From positions 248,001-312,000 of the forward strand of contig CAVSUB010000001.1 in assembly GCA_963730995.1 (NCBI GenBank): 64,000 nucleotides of DNA, written 5' to 3'. How positions within the stretch are numbered: position 1 is the stretch's first letter; every line of letters starts with the position of its first letter. Below are positions 23,788 to 35,707 of the stretch, piece by piece. The notes beneath the pieces are model-generated. The model was not told the origin of the DNA, made no database searches, and worked only from the letters and a program-made list of their open reading frames with translations. Made by a program: the position numbers and the translations under genes. This stretch comes from CAVSUB01 sp963730995 (GTDB lineage Bacteria; Acidobacteriota; Vicinamibacteria; Vicinamibacterales; 2-12-FULL-66-21).

Positions 23788-26700
23788 ATTGAAACTTCGA
23801 CTCCCCCCCAACCGCGATCCACCCGGTCCAGTAAAACGGCGCCCTCCACGCTGGCTTCCGATGAACTGCTTGCCGTGTCGCCAGAAGTGCTTCGTCGGGA
23901 CTCTTACCGTTCCGCAGCTGTCTCTGCAGCTCACGTACGATAGCCTCTCGATCATCGTCATCAGACGGCCATCGAGAAAGCACAATCCAGGGCACACCGG
24001 CGGCCCGCCACGCCCATTGGACGATGCCGAGCTCGGACGCGGCGTCACGCATCGACAGGGCCGCGCCGTCAGACAAGACGGTCAGGCGCGCGTGCAGGTC
24101 GAGATTGAACACCTCCCGCAACTCCAGCATCGCGTCCGCCACGCTGCCGGCGGCCGGTGTAGATGCCGGTGCCGGTGCCGGTGCCGCAAGGAGCATCGGC
24201 GAGAACAGCGCGCTGGCGCCGTTTACTCGAAACGGCGCCGCGACGTGAATGACACCCGCTCGCGTCAATCCTTCGAGTACTCCGGCCTTGGTTGCGGCCG
24301 AGCCATTGAGGACGACTGCCGCCGGCGGCTCTCGATCCGCACCAGCCACTCTCGCCTCGCGCTCGGCCGCCTCGGGCGCGCGGATGATCCAGTCGGGGGC
24401 CGTTAGTGCCAATTGAGTGGTGAGTGCAGCGGGCAGCGTTGGCGCAGCAATCGTAAGAAGCTGGGTCGGACTTCCGGTATCTGACGGTGCGGCGGGTGGA
24501 GGACCTGTTGCCAGACGCGACGATACGGACGGCGTGTAGATGAAAGCGGCCGTTGCCCCAAGATATCCGGTGCCGGCGGGCAGCGCCTCGAAGGGCAGAC
24601 GCCACAACATCTCATGCGGGATGACCAGCACTCGACGCGCCCGGGCAGCTCGCTCGAGCACTCCCGCCGGAAGAGCGTCGACGAAAGGCGTCGATGTTTT
24701 CTTCCAGGCCGCGGGATCCTTGAGCGTGACAGGGTTCGACAGCTGCACGACGAGCCCGGCGAGCGCACGTCTCGGCAGCGGCGACACCTTCGACACGATT
24801 TTCACCTGGCCGTCTTCGAGCCATGCGGCGATCGCGACCAGGCCGTCCTCGTCCACGACGAAGTCGAGCAGGAGCGCGTCCGGCTCCAGGATCTTCGTGA
24901 GGTCCTGGCTCCGCGAGGGCTCGAACAGGCCGCGCCAGAGCCGCAGGTCTGGCAACCGCGCGAACAACCGCTCCTGCTGCTCCGTTCGCCTTGCGACGGC
25001 GTCACCGAGCTTTTGCTCGAGCTCCAGCAGCCGTGCCTGATCCGGCCGCGGCAACCCGCGTTCGCGCGTCAATTGTGCCCGCAACGACACGACGGCTGAA
25101 GCGGCGGAACGCTCGTCGTCCCGCTCGGCCTGCGTCATTCCGCGGGCAATCTCGCGCTCGTTGGCTGTCAGCGTCGCCCGGAGATCGTGCACCCGCATCC
25201 GCTCGGAGGTGTCGAATGCGGCGGAGGCGTCGCCGCTCTCCGCCTGGAGCCGAACGAGCGTCGCGAATGCGGTCGTAGTGTCGCGGGGAAGAGGGCTCCC
25301 CGGCCGCACGCGCGCGGCCTCGCGCATCTCGTCTACGGCGTAGATGGACGCACGTGCGGATCCGAGCGCTGCCTCGAGGTTGCCGCTCTTGGCACGCGCC
25401 CGCGCTTCTGCCAGAAGCGCGCGCCAGAACACGTCAGGAACCGAGAGACCAATCTCTCCCTGCCGCGCGTCTCTCGCAGCGGCGATCGCGTCGTCGTATT
25501 TCTCCAGACCGGTGAGCGCCTGCGCGAGGCCGATGCGGGCACGCGCCGCCTGCTCGTGCGCGTTGGACGCCGTGAAGGCATCGATGGCACGCCGGTAAGA
25601 CACGGCAGCCTCCGCGAACTTGTCCTGCGACGTCTGGGCGAAGCCAAGGCCGACCGTGGCGCCCGCGACGCACTCGCGGTCGTCGACGCTTGCACATGCT
25701 TCGGCGCTCTGTTTGTATCCGCGCTCCGCTGCGGCAAAGGCGCCTCCCAGGAGATCGACGAGCGCGAGGTCCTGCCAGACACGGCCGGCATTCGCTGAAT
25801 CCTTTACAGCCTCGAAGTGGCCGCGGCTCTCTTCGAACGTGGAGCGGGCGGTGGCCAGATTCCCCAGGCGAACGTGGACTTCACCGATGCTCATGAGCGC
25901 GGCGCCCTGTGCGAAGCGGCTGTTCGCTGCCCGGCCTTCTGCCAGCACGCCAGCCAGTGCGTCGAGCGCTGCCGCGAGATCCCCCTGCGCAACGTACACA
26001 CGGGCCAGGCCGGTGAGCGCTTTCGCCTCGCCGGCCGTGTCCGTCACGCCCCGGTAGAGCTCTCGACTCCGGCGGTAGTCGGCGATCGATGCAGGAAAAT
26101 CTCCCAGCAGATAGAGCACGTTCCCTGTGCTGATGAGGGTCGTCGCGACGGCTGACCGGTCCGGTTGGTCTTCCTGAAGCGCGAGCGCTTCGCGATATCT
26201 GGACAGCGCCACTCCGTATTCGGCGTAGCTGTAGCGGATGATAGCGACGCCGAGGAGCGCCGACGCGATTGCCTCGCGGTCCTGACGTTCACGCTCGATC
26301 GCCAGCCGTTGCTCGTACGACTCGAGCGCGCGGGGAAAGTTACGCTGATAGTAGAAAGCGTTTGCCAGGTTCTGCAGCGCCTCCCCTTCCGACTTGCGAT
26401 CTCCGACGCGCCGCGCGATCTCCACCGCACGTTCGTACACGGCCTGCGCACCGGCGTACTGTCGGCCCCTGACAAGATCGGTTCCGCGCCTGGACAGGGC
26501 TTCCACGAGACGGCTGTCCACCAGATCTTTGTCCGCCTCGAGAAGCTGCTCGCGAGCCTCCTCGGACGTCGCTTCCATGATCGCTGCAGCGAGATCGTCT
26601 ACCGCCGGGCCCTCCTTGAGCAGCTTCCAGCTTCCGGCCTCCTTCACGTACACAAGACTCATGACCAGTCGCGAGCGGCTCGTCGACACGACGCCTTGCT

Positions 26701-27151
26701 GATTGGTGGTCGTGCGAACGCGCAGGGCTCCAACCCGAACGCGTGCGCCGTCAGCCGTGCGAGCCGCGCGGAGAATGGCAACCTCCGGATACTGATCGTC
26801 GCCGGCGTCGAAGATGAACTTCAGCATCGCCGGCGACGGTCGCTGCGCGGCGCTGCTCCACATATCCATGTAGCCGGCAACGTCCTCCTTTTCCTGCGTC
26901 TCGAAATACCTGTGCACCGCGGCATCGAGCTCGGGCTCGATCTCTACCTGGTGCGAAGGAAAGGGCGCCGTGATCTGCTGAGCCAGGAATGATCCGCTGC
27001 CAAACGTGATGATGGCCGCCAGGGCAGCAACGACAGGCGATGGTGGGAGAGGGCGGAGAAATGTGCTGCTCACAGGCACGATCCAGCTGGGGTTTTGAAA
27101 CCACTTCCAGCACGCACAGGGACTCTGCAGCGTGTTGATAGAATGCAACAC
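23786..27151 (-). CDS. TPR-repeat protein with a degenerate CHAT domain
   Basis: 1121 residues. After a hydrophobic N-terminal segment (VVAALAAIITFGSGSFLA) and an NTF2-like-looking region come at least ten TPR/Kinesin-light-chain-like repeats (about residues 215-600, for example ALQNLANAFYYQRNFPRALE), a coiled region, and a C-terminal CHAT fold (about 730-1121). CHAT normally carries a His-Cys protease dyad (HFxxH and LSAC). Here the first site reads VIHVAAPFR and the second LTVLSDGAAL, so the second His and the catalytic Cys are missing. It is probably a non-proteolytic scaffold. A hexanucleotide repeat (24163-24195, GCCGGT units) encodes an Ala-Pro-rich insert. GTG codons at 27079 or 27073 are possible later starts. 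It is divergent from the M14 gene. Confidence 0.85.
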   Translation of the reverse strand: MLHSINTLQSPCACWKWFQNPSWIVPVSSTFLRPLPPSPVVAALAAIITFGSGSFLAQQITAPFPSHQVEIEPELDAAVHRYFETQEKEDVAGYMDMWSSAAQRPSPAMLKFIFDAGDDQYPEVAILRAARTADGARVRVGALRVRTTTNQQGVVSTSRSRLVMSLVYVKEAGSWKLLKEGPAVDDLAAAIMEATSEEAREQLLEADKDLVDSRLVEALSRRGTDLVRGRQYAGAQAVYERAVEIARRVGDRKSEGEALQNLANAFYYQRNFPRALESYEQRLAIERERQDREAIASALLGVAIIRYSYAEYGVALSRYREALALQEDQPDRSAVATTLISTGNVLYLLGDFPASIADYRRSRELYRGVTDTAGEAKALTGLARVYVAQGDLAAALDALAGVLAEGRAANSRFAQGAALMSIGEVHVRLGNLATARSTFEESRGHFEAVKDSANAGRVWQDLALVDLLGGAFAAAERGYKQSAEACASVDDRECVAGATVGLGFAQTSQDKFAEAAVSYRRAIDAFTASNAHEQAARARIGLAQALTGLEKYDDAIAAARDARQGEIGLSVPDVFWRALLAEARARAKSGNLEAALGSARASIYAVDEMREAARVRPGSPLPRDTTTAFATLVRLQAESGDASAAFDTSERMRVHDLRATLTANEREIARGMTQAERDDERSAASAVVSLRAQLTRERGLPRPDQARLLELEQKLGDAVARRTEQQERLFARLPDLRLWRGLFEPSRSQDLTKILEPDALLLDFVVDEDGLVAIAAWLEDGQVKIVSKVSPLPRRALAGLVVQLSNPVTLKDPAAWKKTSTPFVDALPAGVLERAARARRVLVIPHEMLWRLPFEALPAGTGYLGATAAFIYTPSVSSRLATGPPPAAPSDTGSPTQLLTIAAPTLPAALTTQLALTAPDWIIRAPEAAEREARVAGADREPPAAVVLNGSAATKAGVLEGLTRAGVIHVAAPFRVNGASALFSPMLLAAPAPAPASTPAAGSVADAMLELREVFNLDLHARLTVLSDGAALSMRDAASELGIVQWAWRAAGVPWIVLSRWPSDDDDREAIVRELQRQLRNGKSPDEALLATRQAVHRKPAWRAPFYWTGWIAVGGESKFQ

Positions 27152-27190
27152 ACGTTAGACACCACCGGAGGGATTTTGGAGGCTCGCTCG

Positions 27191-30200
<3,010 letters not shown>

Positions 30201-30209
30201 GGTCGACGC

Positions 30210-30887
30210 GTGAAGCCGTGGGAGCTGCTCGGACGCGCGACAACCCCGGCGGATGACGATCTGACTTTGATGCGCCGCGACGGCGAGTACGTGATCTTCG
30301 CCAACGGCAAGAGTCTGATGTCGAGCCGGATGCACGGATCAGAAGAGGCGCTCGCGACGTTTGCCTGCCGTCGCGCGCGCAGCCTGGACGAGCCCTGTGT
30401 GCTCGTGGGCGGTCTGGGCATGGGCTTCACGCTGCGTGCCGCCCTCGACGTGTTGCCATTCTCCGCAACCGTGGTTGTCGCCGAGCTCATTCCTGCGGTC
30501 GTGGACTGGAACCGTGGGCACCTGGGCGAGCTTGCCGGCTACCCGTTGAAGGATCCTCGCGTCAGCGTCGAAGCTGGAGACGTCGCGGTGACGCTGCGCG
30601 CAAACCCCGGGCGGTTCGACGCGGTGATCCTCGACGTCGACAACGGTCCTGCCGCGTTCACGTCGTCGCGCAACGCAGGTCTCTACAGCAACGAAGGGGT
30701 CTCCGCGGCGCGCGCGGCCCTCGCGCCGGGCGGCGTCTTCGCTGTCTGGTCCGCGTGGGACGATCGCAAGTTCGAGCAGCGCCTTCGCTACAGCAGATTC
30801 ACCGTGCAGGTCGAACATGTGCGTGCGCGCCTGCGAAAAGGGGGCCCGCATCACACGATCTTTCTCGGTTACAAAGAGGCGGCGTAA
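30210..30887 (+). CDS. Spermidine synthase-like methyltransferase-fold protein
   Basis: 225 residues, GTG start, 9 bp after the M14 stop, so probably the same operon. It shows the spermidine synthase-type Rossmann core without the N-terminal beta domain: FANGKSLMSSRMHGSEEALA, CVLVGGLGMGFTLRAALDV (nucleotide loop), VVAELIPAVVDWNRGHL, RVSVEAGDV, FDAVILDVDNGPAAFTS and an Asp-containing LDVDNGP motif in the active-site position. Such proteins are often annotated as spermidine synthase. The substrate-gating residues are not complete, so the reaction is unproven; a methyltransferase role is equally possible. Confidence 0.78.
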   Translation: MKPWELLGRATTPADDDLTLMRRDGEYVIFANGKSLMSSRMHGSEEALATFACRRARSLDEPCVLVGGLGMGFTLRAALDVLPFSATVVVAELIPAVVDWNRGHLGELAGYPLKDPRVSVEAGDVAVTLRANPGRFDAVILDVDNGPAAFTSSRNAGLYSNEGVSAARAALAPGGVFAVWSAWDDRKFEQRLRYSRFTVQVEHVRARLRKGGPHHTIFLGYKEAA

Positions 30888-30903
30888 CCGGCGTCATGGT
30901 GTA

Positions 30904-32007
30904 GTGGCGCGATCGAAACGGGAACCCGTCGTTACGATCGACGATCTGCGCCGCTTCGCCGTCGCGCGGAGCCTTTTCGCACCCACGACTCTCCAAGGCG
31001 CGCTCGACAGGTTCGGCTTCGTCCAGGCCGATCCGATTCGCGCGCCCGCGCGCGCGCAGGATCTGACGCTGCGCCATCGCGTGCGGAACTATCGCGCCGG
31101 CGATCTGGAACGGGCGTTCCCAACGCTCGACGTCGAGGAAGACTATTTCCTCAACTACGGCTTCCTTCCTCGGAGTGTCCAGGCTCTCATGCATCCGCGG
31201 AGCGGGATGGAGCCCTGGTCGAGGACGCGCCGGAAGCAGGCCCAGGCGCTGCTGGCCTTCATACAGAAGCGCGGCACGGTCCATCCGCGCGAAGTAGACG
31301 CGTTCTTCTCGCACGGAACCGTCACGAACTATTGGGGCGGCACGTCGACTGCCACCACTCACCTCCTCGAAGCGATGCACTACCGTGGCCTGCTCCGCGT
31401 GGCTCGGCGGGAGGGTGGAATACGCATCTACGCCGCGTACGAACACCTGCCGGCGCCAGCGGATCGAGAGATGAAGCGATCGCGACTCGACGCGGTGATC
31501 GACGTCGCCGTGCGAACCTACGCACCACTGCCAGCCCAGAGTCTCTCGGCCGTCGTGCGCGGCCTCCGGTGGGCCGTCCCGCAGTGGCACCGCGACCTGA
31601 AGTCAGCCCTCGCTCGTGCGTTCGACCGGCTCGAACGTATCCGCGTCGGAGACGCGGACTGGTACTGGCCGACGGGAGAACGGCCCTCCCGCGATGCGCC
31701 CGACGATGTGGTCCGCCTCCTGGCACCGTTCGATCCCGTCGTCTGGGATCGACGGCGCTTCGAGCTGCTCTGGGGATGGGCCTATCGATTCGAGGCTTAC
31801 ACACCCCTGGAGAAGCGAAAGCTTGGGTACTACGCGCTGCCGATGCTGTGGCGTGATCGCGTGATCGGCTGGGCCAATCTCACAACGCGCGAGGGGCAAC
31901 TTCGAGCTGAATTCGGGTACGTCGGGACGGCTCCACGCGAACGGGCCTTCAGGAGAGGGCTGGAAGCGGAGATCGAGCTTCTTCGGACGTTCCTCGCTTG
32001 TCAGTAA
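30904..32007 (+). CDS. YcaQ/AlkX-like winged-helix DNA glycosylase (HTH_42 family)
   Basis: 367 residues from GTG 30904, 16 bp after the previous stop. The N-terminal part reads VVTIDDLRRFAVARS, LDRFGFVQADPIRAPARAQD, LRHRVRNY, LERAFPTLDVEEDYFLNYGF; then three winged-helix modules follow. The family (AlkZ, YcaQ/AlkX) unhooks interstrand DNA crosslinks and removes bulky alkyl adducts. Its catalytic motif is QxQ or QxD, and FVQADP matches the QxD form by position. C-terminal landmarks are LLAPFDPVVWDRRRFELLWGW and LGYYALPMLWRDRVIGWANL. No biosynthetic cluster for an alkylator is nearby, so a general housekeeping repair role is more likely than self-resistance. Confidence 0.85.
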   Translation: MARSKREPVVTIDDLRRFAVARSLFAPTTLQGALDRFGFVQADPIRAPARAQDLTLRHRVRNYRAGDLERAFPTLDVEEDYFLNYGFLPRSVQALMHPRSGMEPWSRTRRKQAQALLAFIQKRGTVHPREVDAFFSHGTVTNYWGGTSTATTHLLEAMHYRGLLRVARREGGIRIYAAYEHLPAPADREMKRSRLDAVIDVAVRTYAPLPAQSLSAVVRGLRWAVPQWHRDLKSALARAFDRLERIRVGDADWYWPTGERPSRDAPDDVVRLLAPFDPVVWDRRRFELLWGWAYRFEAYTPLEKRKLGYYALPMLWRDRVIGWANLTTREGQLRAEFGYVGTAPRERAFRRGLEAEIELLRTFLACQ

Positions 32008-32008
32008 G

Positions 32009-32273
32009 ACCTTCACACGAGGATGGGAGGAGGGAGGATCACAGATTTCTTTCGGCAGATGTCGTGGCTGCTCGCGGGCCCGCCGCAGGCGGGCCGCTTC
32101 GGTCAGTCCGAGAGTCGAAGTGACGAACACGGCTTGAATTCGGTCCCGTGCTCGTCACTTCGACTCTCGGACTGACCAAGTCGCGCTTCGCGCGACGCGA
32201 GCAGCCACGGAACCTGCTGGACAGGATCTGTGACCCTCCTTCCTCTTTTCCTCCTGTGATGGTCTTCGTGACG
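32009..32273. repeat. Large nested inverted-repeat element X between convergent genes
   Basis: The left ~125 bp is homologous to the reverse complement of the right ~125 bp. From outside in: AAGACC with TTCACA; a purine-rich AGGAGGGAGGATCACAGAT paired with ATCTGTGACCCTCCT; CGTGGCTGCTCGCG paired perfectly with CGCGAGCAGCCACG; a separate GC hairpin in each arm (left GGCCCGCC-GCA-GGCGGGCC, right TCGCGCG-AAG-type); a perfect 26-bp pair (32101-32126 with 32152-32177); and a 25-nt apical loop with its own short stem. The two side hairpins differ in sequence but both fold. It lies between the stops of the YcaQ-like and Sde182-like genes. Confidence 0.9.
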
Positions 32274-32292
32274 GGTGAACGTCGTTCGCCGT

Positions 32293-33879
32293 TTACGCCG
32301 CCGGCTTGATCGTCACGATGATCCGCCGATACGACGTCAGCGTCGGGCTTCCGTTGTCTTCCACGGCGAGGATGATGTGCGCGGTGCCGGCGACTCGCGG
32401 CTGCACCGTCACGCGCGCGGTGCTGGCGTTCTCGAGCGTGACGCGGGGCGCAGGCTCACGCGGACCGCCTTCAGGCCCGGATGGAATCCCCCCCTCTCCG
32501 GCGCCGCCACCACCGATCGGCGCGAGACCTGCAGCAACGACAGGCTGACCGGGAATGCCGGTCCCAGCCTCTCGATAGAAGAACCAGCGATATGTCAGGG
32601 CGTTGCCGTCGGCATCGCGGGTTCCGGTCGCGTCTAGTGTCAGCGGCGTTCCAACGACAGCGTCGACTTGAATCGGCGCCTTGCCAGTCCGGCCGTTCAC
32701 AACGACCTCGGGGTTGTGATTGGCCTCTGGCGGATCCTTGATCGTCCAGTCCATCCGCGCCGCGAAGTCGTGTTGGAACGCCTCCCTCCACCGCCAGATC
32801 GTCGCCTGATCCGACGTGTAGGTTTTGCCATCCTCTCCGACGACCGTGTCTCGCGAATTGTCGCGGCCCGGGTATGAGTCGCCGCCCTGCGTCCAGAACG
32901 GACGGGACTCGCCGGAGAACTGCCGCCATACGTAGCGGCCACCCCAGCCGCCGAAGGTCGGGCTCATCGCGCTCGCGAGGCCGTTGTCGATCAACCCCAG
33001 AAACGACGGAGTATCGCCTTCGTGGATGCAACATGGGACTGGATAGAGCTTGCCGAGGGGGCCCTTGCTGCGGATGTTGGCATCGACCCACGCGTCAGTG
33101 AACGTCGTGAAGTCCGCGCCAGGCGCGTTCTTGTAAAACCGATCGCCGCTGATTCCCGTCCAGGTCGCCAGGTAGTACTCATCCCCGTCCGGCGTCGTCG
33201 GCATCGAGATGTAGTGCAGCGATGGAAACTCCCGTCGGATCCACGGTCCTGCGTCGTCCTGATCGGAGATCGTGTACACGCGAAGCTTCGACACGAGCGC
33301 GCCGAGTTGGGCGGAGGTCCGCGTCTGCCTTGCCTGGAGTAAAGCCTGAGCGAGCGTGCTGGTCCCGCCCCATCCGAGCACCCACAGCGGGCGTGGGTCG
33401 TTCTTGTCAGCCGCGCGCAGAATCAGCTCGGCCCCGGCCGACATCTTGCCCGGACCCACGCCGGCCATACCGTATGACGGCTGGCCCGCGACGACAACTT
33501 CCCGAAGCGCCTCCGCCGGCGGGAAGCCTGCCTGATGCTTCAGCAGGTTCGGTCGAACCTGCGCGTACGTATCGACGAGCGTCCGGATGACATCCGGCCG
33601 GACCTTGTTCTTCATCCACGTGGACGTCGTCGCGACGAGGCCTTCGACATCGAATCGATTGGCGTACACGAGGAACCGGACCATGGACATCTGGTCGTCC
33701 GGTTCGTTCGCGATGTCGGTCATCACAACGACGCGCTGGCGCTCGGTGTACGGGTCGACGCGTGCCGCGAGCTGATTGACGGAAGGTTCCTGCGCTGCAT
33801 TCAGGGTGCTCCAGCCAATCGTCACGACCATCGCAGCGGACAGCAACCGCCGTCCGTACTCCGCACACTCTCTCATCAC
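32293..33879 (-). CDS. Exported Sde182-like (DUF1593) nucleoside hydrolase-fold protein
   Basis: 528 residues with a signal peptide (LLSAAMVVTIGWSTLNAAQ). The N-terminal domain begins RVVVMTDIANEPDDQMSMVR, the DxxNEPDD calcium-binding signature shared with nucleoside hydrolases. Then come GLVATTSTWMKN and a long catalytic-fold region with GWGGTSTLAQALLQ and YTISDQDDAGPWIRREFP. The C-terminal ~100 residues form an Ig/PKD-like Sde182_C domain (VGTPLTLDATGTRDADGNAL, TYRWFFYREAGTG) found in cellulose-binding Sde182 proteins. Exported members of the family are linked to polysaccharide breakdown. It is last in a minus-strand run after the TonB-family and Yip1-family genes. Confidence 0.88.
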   Translation of the reverse strand: MMRECAEYGRRLLSAAMVVTIGWSTLNAAQEPSVNQLAARVDPYTERQRVVVMTDIANEPDDQMSMVRFLVYANRFDVEGLVATTSTWMKNKVRPDVIRTLVDTYAQVRPNLLKHQAGFPPAEALREVVVAGQPSYGMAGVGPGKMSAGAELILRAADKNDPRPLWVLGWGGTSTLAQALLQARQTRTSAQLGALVSKLRVYTISDQDDAGPWIRREFPSLHYISMPTTPDGDEYYLATWTGISGDRFYKNAPGADFTTFTDAWVDANIRSKGPLGKLYPVPCCIHEGDTPSFLGLIDNGLASAMSPTFGGWGGRYVWRQFSGESRPFWTQGGDSYPGRDNSRDTVVGEDGKTYTSDQATIWRWREAFQHDFAARMDWTIKDPPEANHNPEVVVNGRTGKAPIQVDAVVGTPLTLDATGTRDADGNALTYRWFFYREAGTGIPGQPVVAAGLAPIGGGGAGEGGIPSGPEGGPREPAPRVTLENASTARVTVQPRVAGTAHIILAVEDNGSPTLTSYRRIIVTIKPAA

Positions 33880-33914
33880 GTCCTTGCTCCCGGATGCCCG
33901 ACGGTAGCACGAAC

Positions 33915-33954
33915 GGCCTCAGGCCCTCCAACCGTGGGGACGGGCCTTCAGGCC
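33915..33954 (-). terminator. Hairpin behind the TonB-family gene
   Basis: GGCCTCAGGCCC (33915-33926) pairs imperfectly with GGGCCTTCAGGCC (33942-33954) across a 15-nt loop. The position downstream of the TonB-family stop suggests a terminator or attenuator before the Sde182-like gene. Confidence 0.4.
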
Positions 33955-33971
33955 CTACAGGCGCTGACCGA

Positions 33972-34697
33972 TCACCGCTGCAGGCTGAAGGTTACTTTCA
34001 CCGTCATCAGTACCGAGACGGGAACGCCGTTCAGCAGTGTGGGCGTATACCGCCACGTGCGAACGGCGTCCACCGCCGCAGCGTCGAGGAGCGGCACGGA
34101 CCTCAGCACCCGCACGCCGCTCACCCGACCCTGCTCGTCGATGAGTGCCTCCAGCAGCACTTCGCCTTCGACCTTCGCGCTGATCGCAAACGCTGGATAG
34201 ACGGGCGCGGAGGCCACGATTCGTTTCGGTGCGCGGATCGAGCCGCCAACCTTGAGCGGCTTGCGATCGACTGGCGGGTCGGCCGGCGCAGGAGGCTTGA
34301 CCTCGGGCTCTCCAATTCCAGACGCATCAGGCACGCCGACGCTGACGCCCGGTGGTCCTTCCAGTGCGCCCGGCGCCGGGATCTCCGCGACGGGCGGCAC
34401 CTCCGGCGCAAGCTTCGACGGCGCCTCTGTTGGCGCACCGCTAGTCGAGAGTGTCCGAGGGCGCTGCAGCGCCGGCGGGCTTGGTGTGGTCGGCGCTACC
34501 GGCATCACCGACCGACGATTGGCAAGGAGGGATGCCGGCGTCGGCATCGTGACGTCCGCGGCGAGCGGAATGATGAAGTACGCGACGGCCGCGACAGCGT
34601 GCACTGCCACGGACGTCGGAAACAGAACCCAGCGACGACGCGAGCGGCCCGCCGCGTCGTCCGTACGAAGGACATCGCGCAGAAGTTCCTGAGGCAT
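33972..34697 (-). CDS. TonB-family energy transducer-like protein
   Basis: 241 residues. A cytoplasmic N-terminus (RSRRRWVLFP) is followed by one membrane helix (VAVHAVAAVAYFIIPLA), a long Pro-rich periplasmic linker (residues 55-150, for example EVPPVAEIPAPGALEGPPGV) and a C-terminal TonB_C domain (APVYPAFAISAKVEGEVLLE, IDEQGRVSGVRVLRSVPLLD, AVRTWRYTPTLLNGVPV). It would couple inner membrane energy to outer membrane transporters or act as an envelope linker; no ExbB/ExbD is adjacent. It lies 89 bp downstream of the Yip1-like gene on the same strand. Confidence 0.88.
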   Translation of the reverse strand: MPQELLRDVLRTDDAAGRSRRRWVLFPTSVAVHAVAAVAYFIIPLAADVTMPTPASLLANRRSVMPVAPTTPSPPALQRPRTLSTSGAPTEAPSKLAPEVPPVAEIPAPGALEGPPGVSVGVPDASGIGEPEVKPPAPADPPVDRKPLKVGGSIRAPKRIVASAPVYPAFAISAKVEGEVLLEALIDEQGRVSGVRVLRSVPLLDAAAVDAVRTWRYTPTLLNGVPVSVLMTVKVTFSLQR

Positions 34698-34786
34698 CGG
34701 AAGGCTCCTCTCGGCGGCCGCTCTTCCGACTTAGACACCAGCCTCTGAGGCCGGTTCCCCTCAACGACGCTGCGCGCGATTGACCG

Positions 34787-35332
34787 TCAGGAAAGCGCGC
34801 CCCTCATGATCGCGCTGCCGATGAACATCGCCGTCAGGAGCGCCGTCACGCACAGGTTCACCAGGAACCCGATCACGACGACGATGACGGCCTTTCCGAT
34901 GTTGTTGTAGTCCAGTACCGCCTTCACGGCAATCACCATTGCCACCAGCTGCCAGATCCAGATCACGAACAGCACGAGCCAGCCGAGGATCGGGATGATC
35001 GTGACGATGCCGAACACGCCAGGCGCCGCGGCGAAACCGAGGACCCTGAAGGTTTCGGCGAAGTCAGCCTTCGTTTCCGGGTCGGGCATGACCTTCGTGC
35101 CAATAATCCATACGAGCACCGACCAGACGACGTACCCGATGAGGGCGATGATCACCTGCCAGACAAGTCCTGAGACGCCTCCGTAGTACAGATTGCCCAG
35201 CCCGATCGAGACCGCGGACAGAGCAATTACGCCCGCAGCCTGCCCCATCGCCGTCGGATCGCGCTCGATCTCTTCGAACGTGTTCGCGTCCAGACGCATT
35301 GCTCCGACTACGCGCTCGCCAAAGCTCGCCAT
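34787..35332 (-). CDS. Yip1-family five-helix membrane protein
   Basis: 181 residues beginning MASFGERVVGAMRLDANTFE, then EEIERDPTAMGQAAGVIALS, then membrane segments IALSAVSIGLGNLY, VIIALIGYVVWSVLVWIIG, VLGFAAAPGVFGIVTII, WLVLFVIWIWQLVAMVIAV and VIVVVIGFLVNLCVTALL. The TYEEIExDP-like motif ahead of the helices is typical of bacterial Yip1-domain proteins. Their function in bacteria is unknown. It is first in the run that continues to the TonB-family gene. Confidence 0.83.
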   Translation of the reverse strand: MASFGERVVGAMRLDANTFEEIERDPTAMGQAAGVIALSAVSIGLGNLYYGGVSGLVWQVIIALIGYVVWSVLVWIIGTKVMPDPETKADFAETFRVLGFAAAPGVFGIVTIIPILGWLVLFVIWIWQLVAMVIAVKAVLDYNNIGKAVIVVVIGFLVNLCVTALLTAMFIGSAIMRGALS

Positions 35333-35488
35333 CCACGCCTCCAGTACCGGCGGCCGTGCCGGCGGGCACAGTGTAACAAAGACGAGCTAATTGGGCCCTC
35401 GGCAGGTTTTGCCACTCGTCACGATGCCGGGTGCTGAGGTTCAGGCCATGGTACTGGCTTTGCTCCAGGATTCATGGAGGTCATACAC

Positions 35489-35707
35489 ATGGATCGCAGC
35501 GATGAGTTCGACCCCAGCCTTCGTGAGGGTGAGTCGCCCACAAGCCCCAAGGGACGCGCGGGCGATATTCCTGGATTAGCGGATGCGGTCGTACCGAAGT
35601 CACCCGGGGATCCCTTTCCCGCGCACGATCCCGAATCAGCAGCGAGGCGACGCGAGCGCATCCGGAGCGGTGACGAGGAAGGCGCGTTCAGTCGGACGCC
35701 CGGTTAG
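35489..35707 (+). CDS. Small acidic hypothetical protein
   Basis: 72 residues. The ATG at 35489 is preferred over 35474 because GGAGGT lies 7 nt upstream of it (the earlier ATG is inside that ribosome binding site). The protein (MDRSDEFDPSLREGESPTSP, then KGRAGDIPGLADAVVPKSPG) is hydrophilic, charged, and predicted to be disordered with no membrane segment. No family is recognised. Its TAG stop overlaps the first unit of an AGCT heptad repeat. Confidence 0.6.
   Translation: MDRSDEFDPSLREGESPTSPKGRAGDIPGLADAVVPKSPGDPFPAHDPESAARRRERIRSGDEEGAFSRTPG

Noticed and set aside
30895..30915. A tRNA-like string (TGGTGTAGTGGCGCG)
   Set aside because: No cloverleaf can be formed; it lies in the junction between two genes.
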